Shown: positions 9,564 through 19,142, counted from the first letter of the stretch. The stretch: 64,000 nt of DNA from Chitinophagaceae bacterium (GCA_019638595.1 JAHBTJ010000030.1:1-64000); one strand, 5' to 3'. Numbers and translations are program-made. Notes: a model not told the origin generated them from the sequence alone.

Positions 9564-10421
9564 CTACCACTTGGCGGTAGGGCATTTGTACGATGTTAAT
9601 GTAAATGCCAGGCCAACTTCGGCTATTACATAGGCGTCGCGCTGAGAGCTGAATCCTCTTTGCCTGCCTTTGGTTCCAATACGTACGCCATCGCCTGTTT
9701 CGTAAGACCGGTCCTGCAGCAAGTACCATGCGGTAGGATCTCCATTAGGCAGAGACTGTGCAAATGCGTCGGGGGCGTAGGTAGTGCTTACATCGTCAAG
9801 ATAATCTGTTAATGCGAACCTGTAAGCTACTTCAAAAGAAAAATTGATATTAGGGCTGATATTGTATTTAACGCCCATGCCGAGCGGGGCGCATAAAGCT
9901 ACCGCGCCATATGCTTTACGTGCCGGGTAAACGGTTGAGCCCTGTCCTTCTGTTCCTAACGGGCGCAAAAAATATTTTTTTCCACCCAAATAAGCATAGG
10001 GGTCGTAGTTAAAAGCTCCCACCCCTAACGTTACATAAGGCGTAAACCTGAACTCAGGATCGCCGGGAATAAAACGCATGAAATTAAAATCGCCCTGCAG
10101 GGTAGCTTCCCAGATATTAGTATTAAAGCTGAGGTTCCTTCTTCTCTGGGTTTCGTTTTTACTATACACGTCTGAATATCCCAACTGGGCATAGTGTACG
10201 CCTAACCGTAATGCTATGTATTCGCCGAACTGTTTGCGGAAGAATACTCCTATTGCCGGTTTGGGCCGGTTAAGCGCTACGTTGGTATTAAGGTCTCCGA
10301 AATAATGCGCGGCGCCTATTGTAACCCCAAATTCGCCTTCCTGTACCACACCATCAACCTGTTGAGTACGGCCCCACAGAAAAGCTGCACAAAAAAGCAG
10401 CAACACGGTTAACTTTTTCAT
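9564..10421 (-). CDS. DUF6089 family outer-membrane beta-barrel protein
   Basis: A 285-residue protein with an ATG start at 10421 and a signal peptide (LTVLLLFCAAFLWGRTQ). The opening GEFGVTIGAAHYFGDLNT and the repeated aromatic beta strands (YIALRLGVHYAQLGYSD, FTPYVTLGVGAFNYDPYAYLG, NFSFEVAYRFALTDYLDD) identify the DUF6089 family, predicted small outer-membrane barrels of Bacteroidota. In many members of this phylum the gene sits beside nadK and BamA-like genes, as it does here. The exact role is unknown; an envelope-assembly or structural function is inferred. It follows nadK by about 140 bases on the same strand. Confidence 0.8.
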   Translation of the reverse strand: MKKLTVLLLFCAAFLWGRTQQVDGVVQEGEFGVTIGAAHYFGDLNTNVALNRPKPAIGVFFRKQFGEYIALRLGVHYAQLGYSDVYSKNETQRRRNLSFNTNIWEATLQGDFNFMRFIPGDPEFRFTPYVTLGVGAFNYDPYAYLGGKKYFLRPLGTEGQGSTVYPARKAYGAVALCAPLGMGVKYNISPNINFSFEVAYRFALTDYLDDVSTTYAPDAFAQSLPNGDPTAWYLLQDRSYETGDGVRIGTKGRQRGFSSQRDAYVIAEVGLAFTLTSYKCPTAKW

Positions 10422-10563
10422 CAGAACGATTATTTGTTTTACAATGACTGTTCAAAATGCCTGCAATGCTATTGCAACCCACACATTCCCGCAATGCAAA
10501 GTACAGGATTACCTGCTAACGACAATATTATATTAAGGCATTTTAATGAAATCTTAATTTTTT

Positions 10564-11439
10564 TTAATTTCTTTTATCTAATCCCCACGAAAGCTTATTT
10601 CGCAGCGTTTGCAGGAAGCTGTTTTCATTTAACCTCATCAGGTTCAATGTAAAAGCCTCTTTTTTAATGGCTAACTGAATATCCTTGCTTACTATTTCCT
10701 TTCTTGAATCCAGCGTGCAAATAAACTGGTCGGCCCGTCCTTCTACTTCAAAAGAAACAATATTGTTATCGGGTACAATTATAGGCCTTACGTTGAGGTT
10801 GTGAGGCGCCACAGGCGTAATTACAAAGCTGCCCGACTCGGGAAATACCACGGGACCATTGCAGCTTAGGGAATAACCTGTTGATCCTGTTGGCGTTGCT
10901 ACGATCAGCCCGTCTGCCCAGTAGGTATTTAAAAATTCACCGTTCAGGTAGGTGTGAATTTTGATCATGGAAGAAGTGTCTCTTTTGTGAATGGCAAATT
11001 CGTTTAAGGCATAGGGCGTGTTACCAAATAACAGCTTATCCGAATCAAGGTGTATCATGCTTCTTTTATCTATCAGGTAAGTTCGGTTAACCAGGGCAGT
11101 TACCGTGTCCTGCAATTCATGCCTGCCGATGGTAGCAAGAAAACCGAGTCTTCCGAGGTTAATGCCCAGCACGGGTATTTTGCTATCGCGTATAAACGTA
11201 AGGGTGTCCAGTAAAGTGCCATCTCCTCCCATGCTTATAATACATTCAAAGCTTTCGTCCAGGTCGTTGGCTTCCAGGAAGGTTTCATAATCATTGCCGG
11301 GCAGATCCTGTTTAACCTGCTCAAAATAATGTTTGTATATAAAACAGGTTATTTTATGCTTCGCGAGTTCTTTAAGCAACAGTAAAAGCTCGTCTTTTGT
11401 AACAGTTTCGCCGCCGCGGCTGTATATTGCGATTTTCAT
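10564..11439 (-). CDS. nadK: NAD kinase
   Basis: A 291-residue cytosolic enzyme that phosphorylates NAD to NADP with ATP or polyphosphate. Visible motifs are GGDGT at 71-75 (phosphate binding and catalytic Asp), the NE pair at 146-147 (ALNEFAIHK) and GSTGYS at 185-190. The length is normal for bacterial enzymes. It starts at ATG 11439. It lies in a minus-strand run with the POTRA barrel gene (upstream, about 90 bases) and the DUF6089 gene (downstream), a neighbourhood I recall as conserved in Bacteroidota. No change to the active site is visible. Confidence 0.95.
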   Translation of the reverse strand: MKIAIYSRGGETVTKDELLLLLKELAKHKITCFIYKHYFEQVKQDLPGNDYETFLEANDLDESFECIISMGGDGTLLDTLTFIRDSKIPVLGINLGRLGFLATIGRHELQDTVTALVNRTYLIDKRSMIHLDSDKLLFGNTPYALNEFAIHKRDTSSMIKIHTYLNGEFLNTYWADGLIVATPTGSTGYSLSCNGPVVFPESGSFVITPVAPHNLNVRPIIVPDNNIVSFEVEGRADQFICTLDSRKEIVSKDIQLAIKKEAFTLNLMRLNENSFLQTLRNKLSWGLDKRN

Positions 11440-11529
11440 CCGTTATGTTTTATATTGGGTGGTAAGCTTTTGGCACATGGTGCGGGAAATGCTTTTGCCC
11501 GTTCTTGCGCGGGTATTTTATAATACTAA

Positions 11530-12960
11530 CTAAAAACCAAGACGGGCTTGTAAAAATAGTCCCTTTTCTCCTAATTGGTTGAAGCTGTATTCAAGAAAAA
11601 TAATAGCATCGTAAATGGAAATAATATCCAGCCCCGCGCCACCGGAATACAGGAGCTTATTGTTCAGGGAATTGATGCCGGGCGTTTTTTTGCTGTAGGC
11701 ATAACCGGCATCGCCATACACTTTAAAGTAGAACTTAAATGGAATTACGCCGTACGACCTGGAGCGGAGCCCTGTTTTTAGTTTGGGGCTCCATATTTCC
11801 CTGGAAAAAGTGGCTTTGGTCAGTCCTCCGGCCACGCCATCCACCACGTAGTTTTCAAGTCCCCTTAAAAACAGGTCGTTATACCCCATTAGCTGCCGGT
11901 TAAAAAAGGGTTGATCGAACGGCAGTTTTACATTGCCAAGTGTTAGCATCGAAAAAAAGTATTTGGGCGCTACCTCCCAGTATTTGCCGGCCTTACCCGA
12001 AAACTCCCATACATTAAGGTCCCTGCTTATGCCTCTTTTCATAAAGTTAATATCCCATAAAAAGCCCTTTGTAGGGTAAGGAATATAGTTGAGGTTAAAG
12101 TGCTGGTATTGATAGCTCAGCTCCGGGTAATTTACCTTTTTAGCCTGGTTGCCAAAGTATTCAGGGTTCCTGTTGAAGATGGAATCGTTTATCCTTACAA
12201 TATTATAGCTGAGCTTAACATTGTGCCGGCGAATATACCCGGTCCTGTAGCTGTATCCCATGCCAAACCGCAAACGGTCGGTTACAAATTCCTTATCGTT
12301 TTTATAGAATTGCTGCTTATTGTTGCTGGTAATGTAATTCAGCTCTTTGTTCTGTGAAAACAAAAAGTCGAGGCTGATGCCGTTTTTAAGAGATTTGTCG
12401 AAGTTGGGCGCCGTGTAGTTTAATACAACCTGGCGTGAGTAGCCGGTAATAAGCCATATGTTCAGCTTGTCGTTTCTTCCGCTAACGTTGTTGGCGATCA
12501 GCTTCAGCCCGTAATTAACCCTCGATAAGCTGGCATCGTATTCCTTTATCCACACATTGAAGTTCCTGTCAACGGGTTTAAAATAAGGAACGGGAAAAAA
12601 GTACCAGCGTTCTTTTACATCCACCACTATGTCGAGCGAGTCGTTCATCCAGTTTGTAAAATCAACCGTGGCATCAATGAACAGCCCGGTATTGATCAGG
12701 TTTTCCCTTGCCTGCGGTATATTAGCAAGTATGGAAGAAATAGAATATTTCTCCCCTTTTTTTAAGGGCACTTCACGGGCTATGATATATTCTTTGGTTA
12801 TTTTATTGCCGCTTATGAACACATCGCGTATAGCAAGCTGCGATGATTTTAATACATCATCATCTTCATAAGTTGTTTCTTCTTTTTCCTGGGCACGGAG
12901 CGTACACCAAAAGCAAAGGAATAGTGCAAGGAACAATACATATTTATACAACCACCTCAT
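11530..12960 (-). CDS. BamA/TamA-family outer-membrane protein with one POTRA domain
   Basis: A 476-residue protein starting at ATG 12960 with a signal peptide (VLFLALFLCFWCTLRAQ). Residues about 42-118 form a POTRA-like domain (IRDVFISGNKITKEYIIARE ... NTGLFIDATVDF ... IVVDVKERW). The rest is a surface-antigen (D15) barrel of aromatic-ended strands, closing with LFLQARLGF. Full BamA has five POTRA domains, so this is a shorter relative in the TamA/Omp85 superfamily. Omp85 proteins insert or transport proteins or lipids at the outer membrane; the client here is unknown. It sits between the CBS gene and nadK. Confidence 0.85.
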   Translation of the reverse strand: MRWLYKYVLFLALFLCFWCTLRAQEKEETTYEDDDVLKSSQLAIRDVFISGNKITKEYIIAREVPLKKGEKYSISSILANIPQARENLINTGLFIDATVDFTNWMNDSLDIVVDVKERWYFFPVPYFKPVDRNFNVWIKEYDASLSRVNYGLKLIANNVSGRNDKLNIWLITGYSRQVVLNYTAPNFDKSLKNGISLDFLFSQNKELNYITSNNKQQFYKNDKEFVTDRLRFGMGYSYRTGYIRRHNVKLSYNIVRINDSIFNRNPEYFGNQAKKVNYPELSYQYQHFNLNYIPYPTKGFLWDINFMKRGISRDLNVWEFSGKAGKYWEVAPKYFFSMLTLGNVKLPFDQPFFNRQLMGYNDLFLRGLENYVVDGVAGGLTKATFSREIWSPKLKTGLRSRSYGVIPFKFYFKVYGDAGYAYSKKTPGINSLNNKLLYSGGAGLDIISIYDAIIFLEYSFNQLGEKGLFLQARLGF

Positions 12961-13042
12961 TCGCCCTTAATAATGCATTTGTTTTCATGAAAGAAATAGA
13001 AAGCGCCGATGTACCTTATATTCCAGGTGACAGCAAAATGAA

Positions 13043-13702
13043 TTATATGTTAAGATAATTCATTAAATGAACAAGATTGTTTTGTAATTCGTTTTGGTAC
13101 AGTTCTTCGCCGAAATAGTACCGTATGTTATATTCGTGGCGCTGAAGCGTGGCAATAATATCGGATATTTCTGATTTATTGATGCGAATGGTTACAGAAA
13201 GAAGTTGTGTTGAGGGGTCAGCATAGCTGTTGAGCTGTGTAATATAAGCATCGTTGGATTCTACCAGCCGGTTGAGCTCCCCCGCAGAAAAGTCGGTTTT
13301 CTCCATTTCCAGCACAATAATACCGCCCTGTTCCTCAATGCCCACAAACAGAGACAACTGCCTGAAAAGATCCTCTTCACTTATTACACCCAGCAGCTCG
13401 TATTCTTCCGAAATAACAGGCACCACCGATAAGCCCATGTCTTTCGCCACCTTTACGGCAAGCAAAAAGGAGTCGGGGTAACGTACAAAAGGGCGGGTAA
13501 AGAATTGCTGGAGGGCTCCTATACGCTCCTTTTCATCGTTATCCAGCAAAGTATCTTCGCTTATAATTCCAAGGTATTTTTCGTCGGCAACTACCGGCAG
13601 GTGCGATACATGAAAGTCATTCATTTCCTGCAGGGCCTTGCCGGCGCTATCATCCACATGCAAAGAGGGGATGCTCCGTGATATGAGTTGTCCTGCGAAC
13701 AT
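13043..13702 (-). CDS. CBS-domain pair protein
   Basis: A 219-residue soluble protein. Two CBS motifs are visible: residues about 1-58 (HVSHLPVVADEKYLGIISED) and about 70-118 (LSVVPVISEEYELLGVISEEDL). A C-terminal portion follows (IIVLEMEKTDFSAGELNRLV, then LLSVTIRINKSEISDIIATL) that resembles an ACT-like fold. CBS pairs bind adenine nucleotides and act as energy or ligand sensors; no enzymatic domain is attached. It ends about 80 bases before the POTRA barrel gene and begins 29 bases after the stop of the upstream hydrolase gene, so it is probably part of that operon. Confidence 0.85.
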   Translation of the reverse strand: MFAGQLISRSIPSLHVDDSAGKALQEMNDFHVSHLPVVADEKYLGIISEDTLLDNDEKERIGALQQFFTRPFVRYPDSFLLAVKVAKDMGLSVVPVISEEYELLGVISEEDLFRQLSLFVGIEEQGGIIVLEMEKTDFSAGELNRLVESNDAYITQLNSYADPSTQLLSVTIRINKSEISDIIATLQRHEYNIRYYFGEELYQNELQNNLVHLMNYLNI

Positions 13703-13731
13703 AAAAGCGCTTTAGAGGTAACAGATGCAAA

Positions 13732-14511
13732 TTAACCGGTAACCGCTGCAGGCTCATTCAATTTTGTGAGAAACTGATGCAAAATTTTGTTAAACTCCTC
13801 GGGCACTTCCATCATGGGAGCGTGTCCGCATTTATCAATAAAATGCAGCTCACTGTTAGGAATAAGCCTGTTAAATTCACGACCTACAAAAGGTGGAGTA
13901 ATGGTATCGTTATTGCCCCACACCAGCAGTGTAGGTTGTTTTATTTCATTTAGCTCTTCACCCAGGTTATTGCGTATGGCGCTTTTAGCCAGCGCAATTA
14001 TCTTAATAACCTTTAAGCGGTTAGAGGTAATTTCAAAAACTTCGTCTACCAGCTCCTTGGTAGCCATCTGGGGGTCGTAAAATGTAAGTTCCGTTTTCTT
14101 TTTAATGTATTCGTAATCTCCCCGTTTAGGATAGGTATCGCCCATACCGTTTTCAAACAATCCCGAACTTCCTGTAAGAATGAGCGATTTAACATTTTCA
14201 GGATGTTTCAAAATATGTAGCAATGCTACGTGCCCGCCCAGCGAGTTACCAAGCAGGTGGATGTTTGAATATTTTTTTTGTTCAATGAACCGCTGTACAA
14301 ATTTCTCAATTCCGCTAACAGAAGTATGCAGCAGATCAAGCTCCAGCAGGGGCAGCATAGGTACTACAACTTTATATTGCCGGCGAAAATATTCGATCAG
14401 GGGCTCAAAATTACTCAGGGCGCCAAAAAGGCCGTGTAGCAAAACCAACGGTTCGCCAACACCTTCTTCAATATATTTGAACTTACCATCTTGTTTAATC
14501 TCGTAACTCAT
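13732..14511 (-). CDS. Alpha/beta-fold hydrolase
   Basis: A 259-residue cytosolic hydrolase with a complete catalytic triad. The nucleophile is Ser90 in GNSLGG, the acid Asp202 in WGNNDTITP, and the base His230 in CGHAPMME. The oxyanion region is LLHGLFG (24-30). The fold resembles meta-cleavage-product hydrolases and small esterases, but the substrate is not predictable. It is the first gene of the minus-strand run through the CBS, POTRA and nadK genes and is divergent from the aldo/keto reductase gene. Confidence 0.85.
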   Translation of the reverse strand: MSYEIKQDGKFKYIEEGVGEPLVLLHGLFGALSNFEPLIEYFRRQYKVVVPMLPLLELDLLHTSVSGIEKFVQRFIEQKKYSNIHLLGNSLGGHVALLHILKHPENVKSLILTGSSGLFENGMGDTYPKRGDYEYIKKKTELTFYDPQMATKELVDEVFEITSNRLKVIKIIALAKSAIRNNLGEELNEIKQPTLLVWGNNDTITPPFVGREFNRLIPNSELHFIDKCGHAPMMEVPEEFNKILHQFLTKLNEPAAVTG

Positions 14512-14651
14512 CCGTTAATACCTCAATTAATTGCTAAAGTAATTTTTTTGCGCCAAATACTACACCGAACCTTACAAAGAAAAGGAAAAAACTTTGAAAT
14601 AAACTGTTATTGAGCAGGCTGGCGAAATTTACTTTAAAACACATAATCACT

Positions 14652-14659
14652 TACTTTTG
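14652..14659 (+). promoter_or_regulatory. Bacteroidota -7 promoter element for the aldo/keto reductase gene
   Basis: TACTTTTG matches the TAnnTTTG -7 consensus and lies 36 nt before the ATG at 14695. No TTG -33 element is present at the usual distance, so the support is partial. Confidence 0.4.
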
Positions 14660-14694
14660 AAACCTATTTTTTATTGATTCTTAATTTTTTAGCT

Positions 14695-15684
14695 ATGGAA
14701 TATCGCAGAATGGGCAAAACCGGGCTTCAGCTAAGTGTGCTTTCTTACGGCAGTTGGGTTACATTTCATAAACAGGTTAACGACAGCGCCGCTGATGAGC
14801 TGATGGGGATAGCATATGATAATGGTATTAATTTTTTTGATAATGCGGAAGTATATGCGCTTGGTGAAAGTGAAAAGCTGATGGGCCGGGTTTTAAAGCG
14901 GAAAAGCTGGGATCGTACTTCGTATGTTGTTTCTTCAAAAGCGTATTTTGGATGGAGGGGAGAAAAGAATAAACCCAATCAAACGGGGCTCAGCCGTAAA
15001 CATCTTACGGAAGCGTGTAACGAAGCATTGCAGCGATTGCAGCTTGAGTACCTCGACCTTTATTTTTGTCATCGTCCCGATGTAAATGTTCCCATTGAAG
15101 AAGTGGTTTGGACAATGAACCATCTGATACAGCAGGGTAAAATTTTATACTGGGGTACCAGCCAATGGAGCGGCGCTGAAATTATGGAAGCTCACCGGGT
15201 AGCCCGGCAGTATGGATTAATAGGGCCGGCTATGGAACAACCCCAGTACAATATGTTTGACCGGTTTAAGATGGAGCTGGATTATTTACCGGTATTTCAG
15301 AACGTGGGATTGGGTACTACTATCTGGAGCCCTTTGGCAGCAGGCTTTTTAACCGGTAAATACAACGATGGTATCCCAGAAGGCTCGAGGCTGGCTATTG
15401 AAGGATTTGACTGGTTAAAAGAGCGATGGGTGCAGGATGACAAGATAAAAAAAGTAAAAAAGCTTGCGGAGCTGGCCAAAAAGCTGGATGTATCGCTGGC
15501 TGCCTTAGCCATTGCATGGACCATTTACAATCCTAATGTAACAACTGCCATACTGGGTGCTACCAAAAGACAGCAGTTGGAGGAAAACCTGAAAGCGCCG
15601 GACGCCTTAAAAAAGCTGACACCGGAGGTAATAGAAAAAATAGAAGAAATTTTACAAAATAAACCCAGGCTGGACCTGGCATAG
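14695..15684 (+). CDS. Aldo/keto reductase, Kv-beta-like
   Basis: A 329-residue NADP-dependent oxidoreductase. I use the ATG at 14695 (MEYRRMGKTGLQ), which matches the usual family start; an in-frame start at 14674 would precede it. The catalytic tetrad is visible: Asp49 and Tyr54 in FDNAEVYALGE, Lys82 in VVSSKAYFG, His126 in YFCHRPD. The GWRGEKN loop and the ending VTTAILGATKRQQLEENL are typical of the voltage-gated potassium-channel beta-subunit-like branch (YghZ/KCNAB). No channel is attached. The substrate is unknown, probably a small carbonyl. It is convergent with the barrel gene ending at 15718. Confidence 0.9.
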   Translation: MEYRRMGKTGLQLSVLSYGSWVTFHKQVNDSAADELMGIAYDNGINFFDNAEVYALGESEKLMGRVLKRKSWDRTSYVVSSKAYFGWRGEKNKPNQTGLSRKHLTEACNEALQRLQLEYLDLYFCHRPDVNVPIEEVVWTMNHLIQQGKILYWGTSQWSGAEIMEAHRVARQYGLIGPAMEQPQYNMFDRFKMELDYLPVFQNVGLGTTIWSPLAAGFLTGKYNDGIPEGSRLAIEGFDWLKERWVQDDKIKKVKKLAELAKKLDVSLAALAIAWTIYNPNVTTAILGATKRQQLEENLKAPDALKKLTPEVIEKIEEILQNKPRLDLA

Positions 15685-15717
15685 ATACAGGTAACTTTTT
15701 TATGCCCTGCCCCTTCT

Positions 15718-18492
15718 TTAAAACATAAACAAACGTTCCTTACCGCCTACTTTGCCACCCAGGTTGCGGATATTATAAGTAAAGGTAAGCATGATATAAC
15801 GCCTGAGGATATTGGTTTCTACATCGTTAATATAGTTTTCGCTTACCTGGCGGTAAACAGTTATGTTCTGGTTCAGCAGGTCATATACCGATAGTTTCAA
15901 CTGTCCTTTGTCTTCCTTCAGGAACAGGAAGTTGACTGCCGCGTTCCAGCGGAGAGCGCTTTTCTGGATCCCGGGAGACACCTGCGGATTATAAAGGTAA
16001 TTCACGCTGCTTTCCCATACCCAGTGTTTAGGCATACGAACAATTATTTCGCTGCCCGAATTATGAGTAAGCACGTTTAACCCGGGGAAGCCATTGTTTC
16101 TGTAGTACGCTTTGTTCCATCCCAATCCATAATTCTGCCGCCACTCAAATTTGTCCTGCCAGTTGAAAGATATATTTAACCCGGGGTTGAGACTGATATT
16201 ATCCGTTACGCTCCTTTTTTCGTTGAGTATGATCAGTCCTTTCCGGTAGTTAGCCCAAATCCTTCCCCCGTATGTAAATTTCCAGGCGTTCGAAAATTTA
16301 AGTTGTTTGCTTATGTTCATACTGGCTTGCAGGAACCAGATGCCGTTGGCGTTTACAGGTGTAGAAACCTGCACTCCCTTCGCATCTATGGTCCTGCTTC
16401 TTATTATCGCATCCTTGCTGATGCTTCCATACAGGTAGGCGTTGTAATTGGTGCTTGTTTTCATATTGTATTTGTAAAAGTTCAGGTTAACAGCATGATT
16501 GATGGAGGGTTTTAAAAAGGGATTACCCATTTGTATAAATATCGGGTTGGTATTGTCCTCCACCGGCTGCAGGTCGTTTACATTGGGTTCGGCGGCATTT
16601 ACGGAGTAATTCACCTGGAACTGGTCATACCGGATATTTAAAGAAGGGAGTATGTAATTAAAGCGCTGCTGAACCGGCATGTTCTTTTCGAAGCTGTTAT
16701 TGATATGCAGAAGCTGGTAATTAATGCCCGGGGTGACCGATAATTTTTTGTGTGTAAAAACGAGCGCTCCCCGAACATTATTCCTTACACCGGCTCTTTT
16801 AAAGCCATTGCTCAGGCTTTCATCCGGCACATCGTATTCCTCGTTATTACCGGTAGTATAGGTATGTATATTATCGCGGTTGCTGAATTGTTCAAACCGC
16901 TCGCTGAACTGCAGCGAAAGCTTTTTGGAAACGGGTTCGGTGTAATTAATATGTACGCTTACCGCCTCGTTATGAAGGGCGCGCGCACGCAGTTGGTTAA
17001 GGTAGGTGGTCACCGGTTGCTGGTTTTCCATAAAGCTGTTTTCAACATCGTTGTACAGGTTGTTATCATTGCCCGACAGCCTGAAATCGCCGAATACAGA
17101 CAGGTTTCTGCCCTTTTTCCGGAAGTTTTTGCGATAGAAAAGCTGTTGGCCAAATTCAGTGCTGTTGTTACGGGTACGCTGCCTGTTACGGCTTTCGTTG
17201 AGGGTAGGATTATAATTGTCTGACGTGTGGTAATTCATATCGTTCTGTCCCTGGAGTTTCACAAAACCCAGGGAAGGACGAAGTTCAAGCGTTGATAAAG
17301 AGTCAATCGTCCATTTTACTACTCCTGCTATCCGATGGGTATAATTCGTATTATCATCCATGCTGCGATTTGAGGTAATCATAGTGGTGTCACCAAAAAA
17401 TTGTTTCCTGTTAGTCAGTTGCTGCACGTTACTGTTGATCTCTCCATAAAAATACTGGAGGTTAACGGTGAGCTTTTTTCCAAACTGGTTGTTGATATTG
17501 ATGCCGCCGCCTCCCGAGCGTTGTATCCCCTGCCCGGTTCCGCCGAACGATACCCCGTTCAGTGCAAATCCTCCATCGCTCATTACCATCATGCTGTTAA
17601 TGCCACTCCTGTTGAAGCCGCCTATACTGTTAATATCGGAAAAGCCGAACCCCGGGCGGTTCAGGTTGTTGGTATAGCCTAATAAGCTTACCTGCAGCGT
17701 ATCGCGGAACAGGTTGGCAATAGCGCCTGCTTCATAACGTTCATCTGTACCCGCGCCCGCGTACGCCTTGCCGAACCACCCCTTTTTGATCGCTTTTTTC
17801 AGCTTGAGATTGATCACCTGCCCTACCTGCCCCGGCGCTATATCGGGGTTTTGAGCCAGTTGGTCCTTGTCGTCCGTTACCTGTATTTTGTCTATAATAT
17901 TGGCAGGAAGATTCCTGGTGGCCATTTTTGGATCGCTCCCGAAAAACTCTTTTCCGTCTACGTACAGCCGGTTTACTTTTCGCCCGTTTACAGTTATATT
18001 GCCTGTTTCATCCACTTCAACGCCGGGTAATTTTCGTAAAAGGTCTTCTACCAGCGCCGATGGCAATGTTTTAAACGCCTCCGCGTTAAATTCAATCGTA
18101 TCTCTCCTTACCAGCACAGGTGGACGTTCAGCTACAACCAGCACTTCTTCCATCATTCTTGCATCGGGTTCCAGCTTCAGCACACCCAGGTCAAGTTCGG
18201 TTTTACCGGGTGTAAGCATAAATGTACGGCGATAAGGGGCTGAGCCTGCATGTGTTATAATAACACGGAACGAATCGTCTACAGGAATGCCGGGTACTTT
18301 GAAAGCGCCGGCGGGATCGCTTAACCTGTAACTGACCAGCACGGTGTCTTTAGCGTGAAATATGGCTACGGTAGCAAAAGCAAGCGGCTGTTTGCCCGTA
18401 GTATCTGTAAGCTTTCCTGTAACAGATCCTTTCTGCGCCCAACTGTACGAAAAAAATAAAACGGCAAACAAAAGCAGTACTGGTTGTTTCAT
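15718..18492 (-). CDS. TonB-dependent-receptor-like outer-membrane protein (CarboxypepD_reg plus OMP_b-brl_3)
   Basis: A 924-residue protein with a signal peptide (PVLLLFAVLFFSYSWAQ). Residues about 20-105 are a carboxypeptidase-regulatory-like domain (GSVTGKLTDTTGKQPLAFAT). A plug-like region follows at about 120-220 (LVEDLLRKLPGVEVDETGNI, NRLYVDGKEFFGSDP, IIDKIQVTDDKDQ). The remainder is a large beta-barrel of the OMP_b-brl_3 type, with a Gly/Asn-rich stretch near residue 290. No SusD partner is adjacent, so this is not a classic SusCD pair. The substrate is unknown. A 9-bp inverted repeat lies 8 nt before the start codon and may be regulatory. Confidence 0.85.
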   Translation of the reverse strand: MKQPVLLLFAVLFFSYSWAQKGSVTGKLTDTTGKQPLAFATVAIFHAKDTVLVSYRLSDPAGAFKVPGIPVDDSFRVIITHAGSAPYRRTFMLTPGKTELDLGVLKLEPDARMMEEVLVVAERPPVLVRRDTIEFNAEAFKTLPSALVEDLLRKLPGVEVDETGNITVNGRKVNRLYVDGKEFFGSDPKMATRNLPANIIDKIQVTDDKDQLAQNPDIAPGQVGQVINLKLKKAIKKGWFGKAYAGAGTDERYEAGAIANLFRDTLQVSLLGYTNNLNRPGFGFSDINSIGGFNRSGINSMMVMSDGGFALNGVSFGGTGQGIQRSGGGGININNQFGKKLTVNLQYFYGEINSNVQQLTNRKQFFGDTTMITSNRSMDDNTNYTHRIAGVVKWTIDSLSTLELRPSLGFVKLQGQNDMNYHTSDNYNPTLNESRNRQRTRNNSTEFGQQLFYRKNFRKKGRNLSVFGDFRLSGNDNNLYNDVENSFMENQQPVTTYLNQLRARALHNEAVSVHINYTEPVSKKLSLQFSERFEQFSNRDNIHTYTTGNNEEYDVPDESLSNGFKRAGVRNNVRGALVFTHKKLSVTPGINYQLLHINNSFEKNMPVQQRFNYILPSLNIRYDQFQVNYSVNAAEPNVNDLQPVEDNTNPIFIQMGNPFLKPSINHAVNLNFYKYNMKTSTNYNAYLYGSISKDAIIRSRTIDAKGVQVSTPVNANGIWFLQASMNISKQLKFSNAWKFTYGGRIWANYRKGLIILNEKRSVTDNISLNPGLNISFNWQDKFEWRQNYGLGWNKAYYRNNGFPGLNVLTHNSGSEIIVRMPKHWVWESSVNYLYNPQVSPGIQKSALRWNAAVNFLFLKEDKGQLKLSVYDLLNQNITVYRQVSENYINDVETNILRRYIMLTFTYNIRNLGGKVGGKERLFMF

Positions 18493-18499
18493 ATAACGA

Positions 18500-18519
18500 T
18501 AAACTAAATTTTTAGTTTA
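18500..18519. promoter_or_regulatory. Inverted repeat just upstream of the barrel-protein start
   Basis: TAAACTAAA (18500-18508) and TTTAGTTTA (18511-18519) form a 9-bp palindrome with a 2-base centre. It lies 8 nt before the minus-strand ATG at 18492. It could be an operator or an mRNA hairpin covering the initiation region. It is A/T-rich, so chance is possible. Confidence 0.35.
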
Positions 18520-18614
18520 ACAAAGGAAAGGAATTTTCTTTTAAAAGACGTAAATTTCTGATCATTGCTGCTGTAACAGCCTTTTTGAAAATGATCACGC
18601 TCAAAAAATAAGCG

Positions 18615-19142
18615 ATGCTTAGTAAATCAGGAATAGAAGAATATTTTCTTGCAGAAAAGAACGCCGGGTTATTGTTTTTAATAATTGGCACAGCGGGTAT
18701 AGTGCTGGCTGTAGTTTTTTTCTTTTTTTTGAAGACAGGTTTTTATAAAGGCGCCGCTTATGTGTTAATTATTGCTGCGCTTGTTCAATTGGGGGTTGGG
18801 TATACAATATACAACAGGAGCGACCAACAGCGCATAGACAATGTATACGCGTTCGATATGAACCCGGGTAAGCTTACGGCAAATGAGCTTCCCCGCATGG
18901 AAAAAGCGATGTCGGGCATACGGGCATTTATGTGGATAGAGCTGGCATTACTGGTTACGGGCATTGTACTGGTTTTGAAAAACAAGCCACATCCGCCCGC
19001 CGGTATAGCGCATTCGTTGTGGGCTGGTGTGGGCATTGCGCTGATAGTGCAGGCTTTATTGCTTGCGGGCGCCGACTATTTTGCCTATAAAAGGGGTAAA
19101 ACCTATCTCGAAGATCTCCGCGTTTTTACCGGTTCAAAGTAG
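18615..19142 (+). CDS. Four-helix integral membrane protein of unknown function
   Basis: A 175-residue protein with four clear hydrophobic segments: about residues 19-40 (LLFLIIGTAGIVLAVVFFFF), 46-64, 102-121 (AFMWIELALLVTGIVLVL) and 133-152. A polar loop between helices 2 and 3 contains NRSDQQRIDNVYAFDMNPGK. I do not recognise a named family. It is divergent from the TonB-receptor-like gene and convergent with the glycosidase gene, ending about 20 bases from it. It is probably in the inner membrane. Confidence 0.7.
   Translation: MLSKSGIEEYFLAEKNAGLLFLIIGTAGIVLAVVFFFFLKTGFYKGAAYVLIIAALVQLGVGYTIYNRSDQQRIDNVYAFDMNPGKLTANELPRMEKAMSGIRAFMWIELALLVTGIVLVLKNKPHPPAGIAHSLWAGVGIALIVQALLLAGADYFAYKRGKTYLEDLRVFTGSK

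Noticed and set aside
15718-18492. SusC assignment for the large barrel protein
   Set aside because: No SusD gene is adjacent and the barrel is of the OMP_b-brl_3 type; TonB-receptor-like is the safer call.
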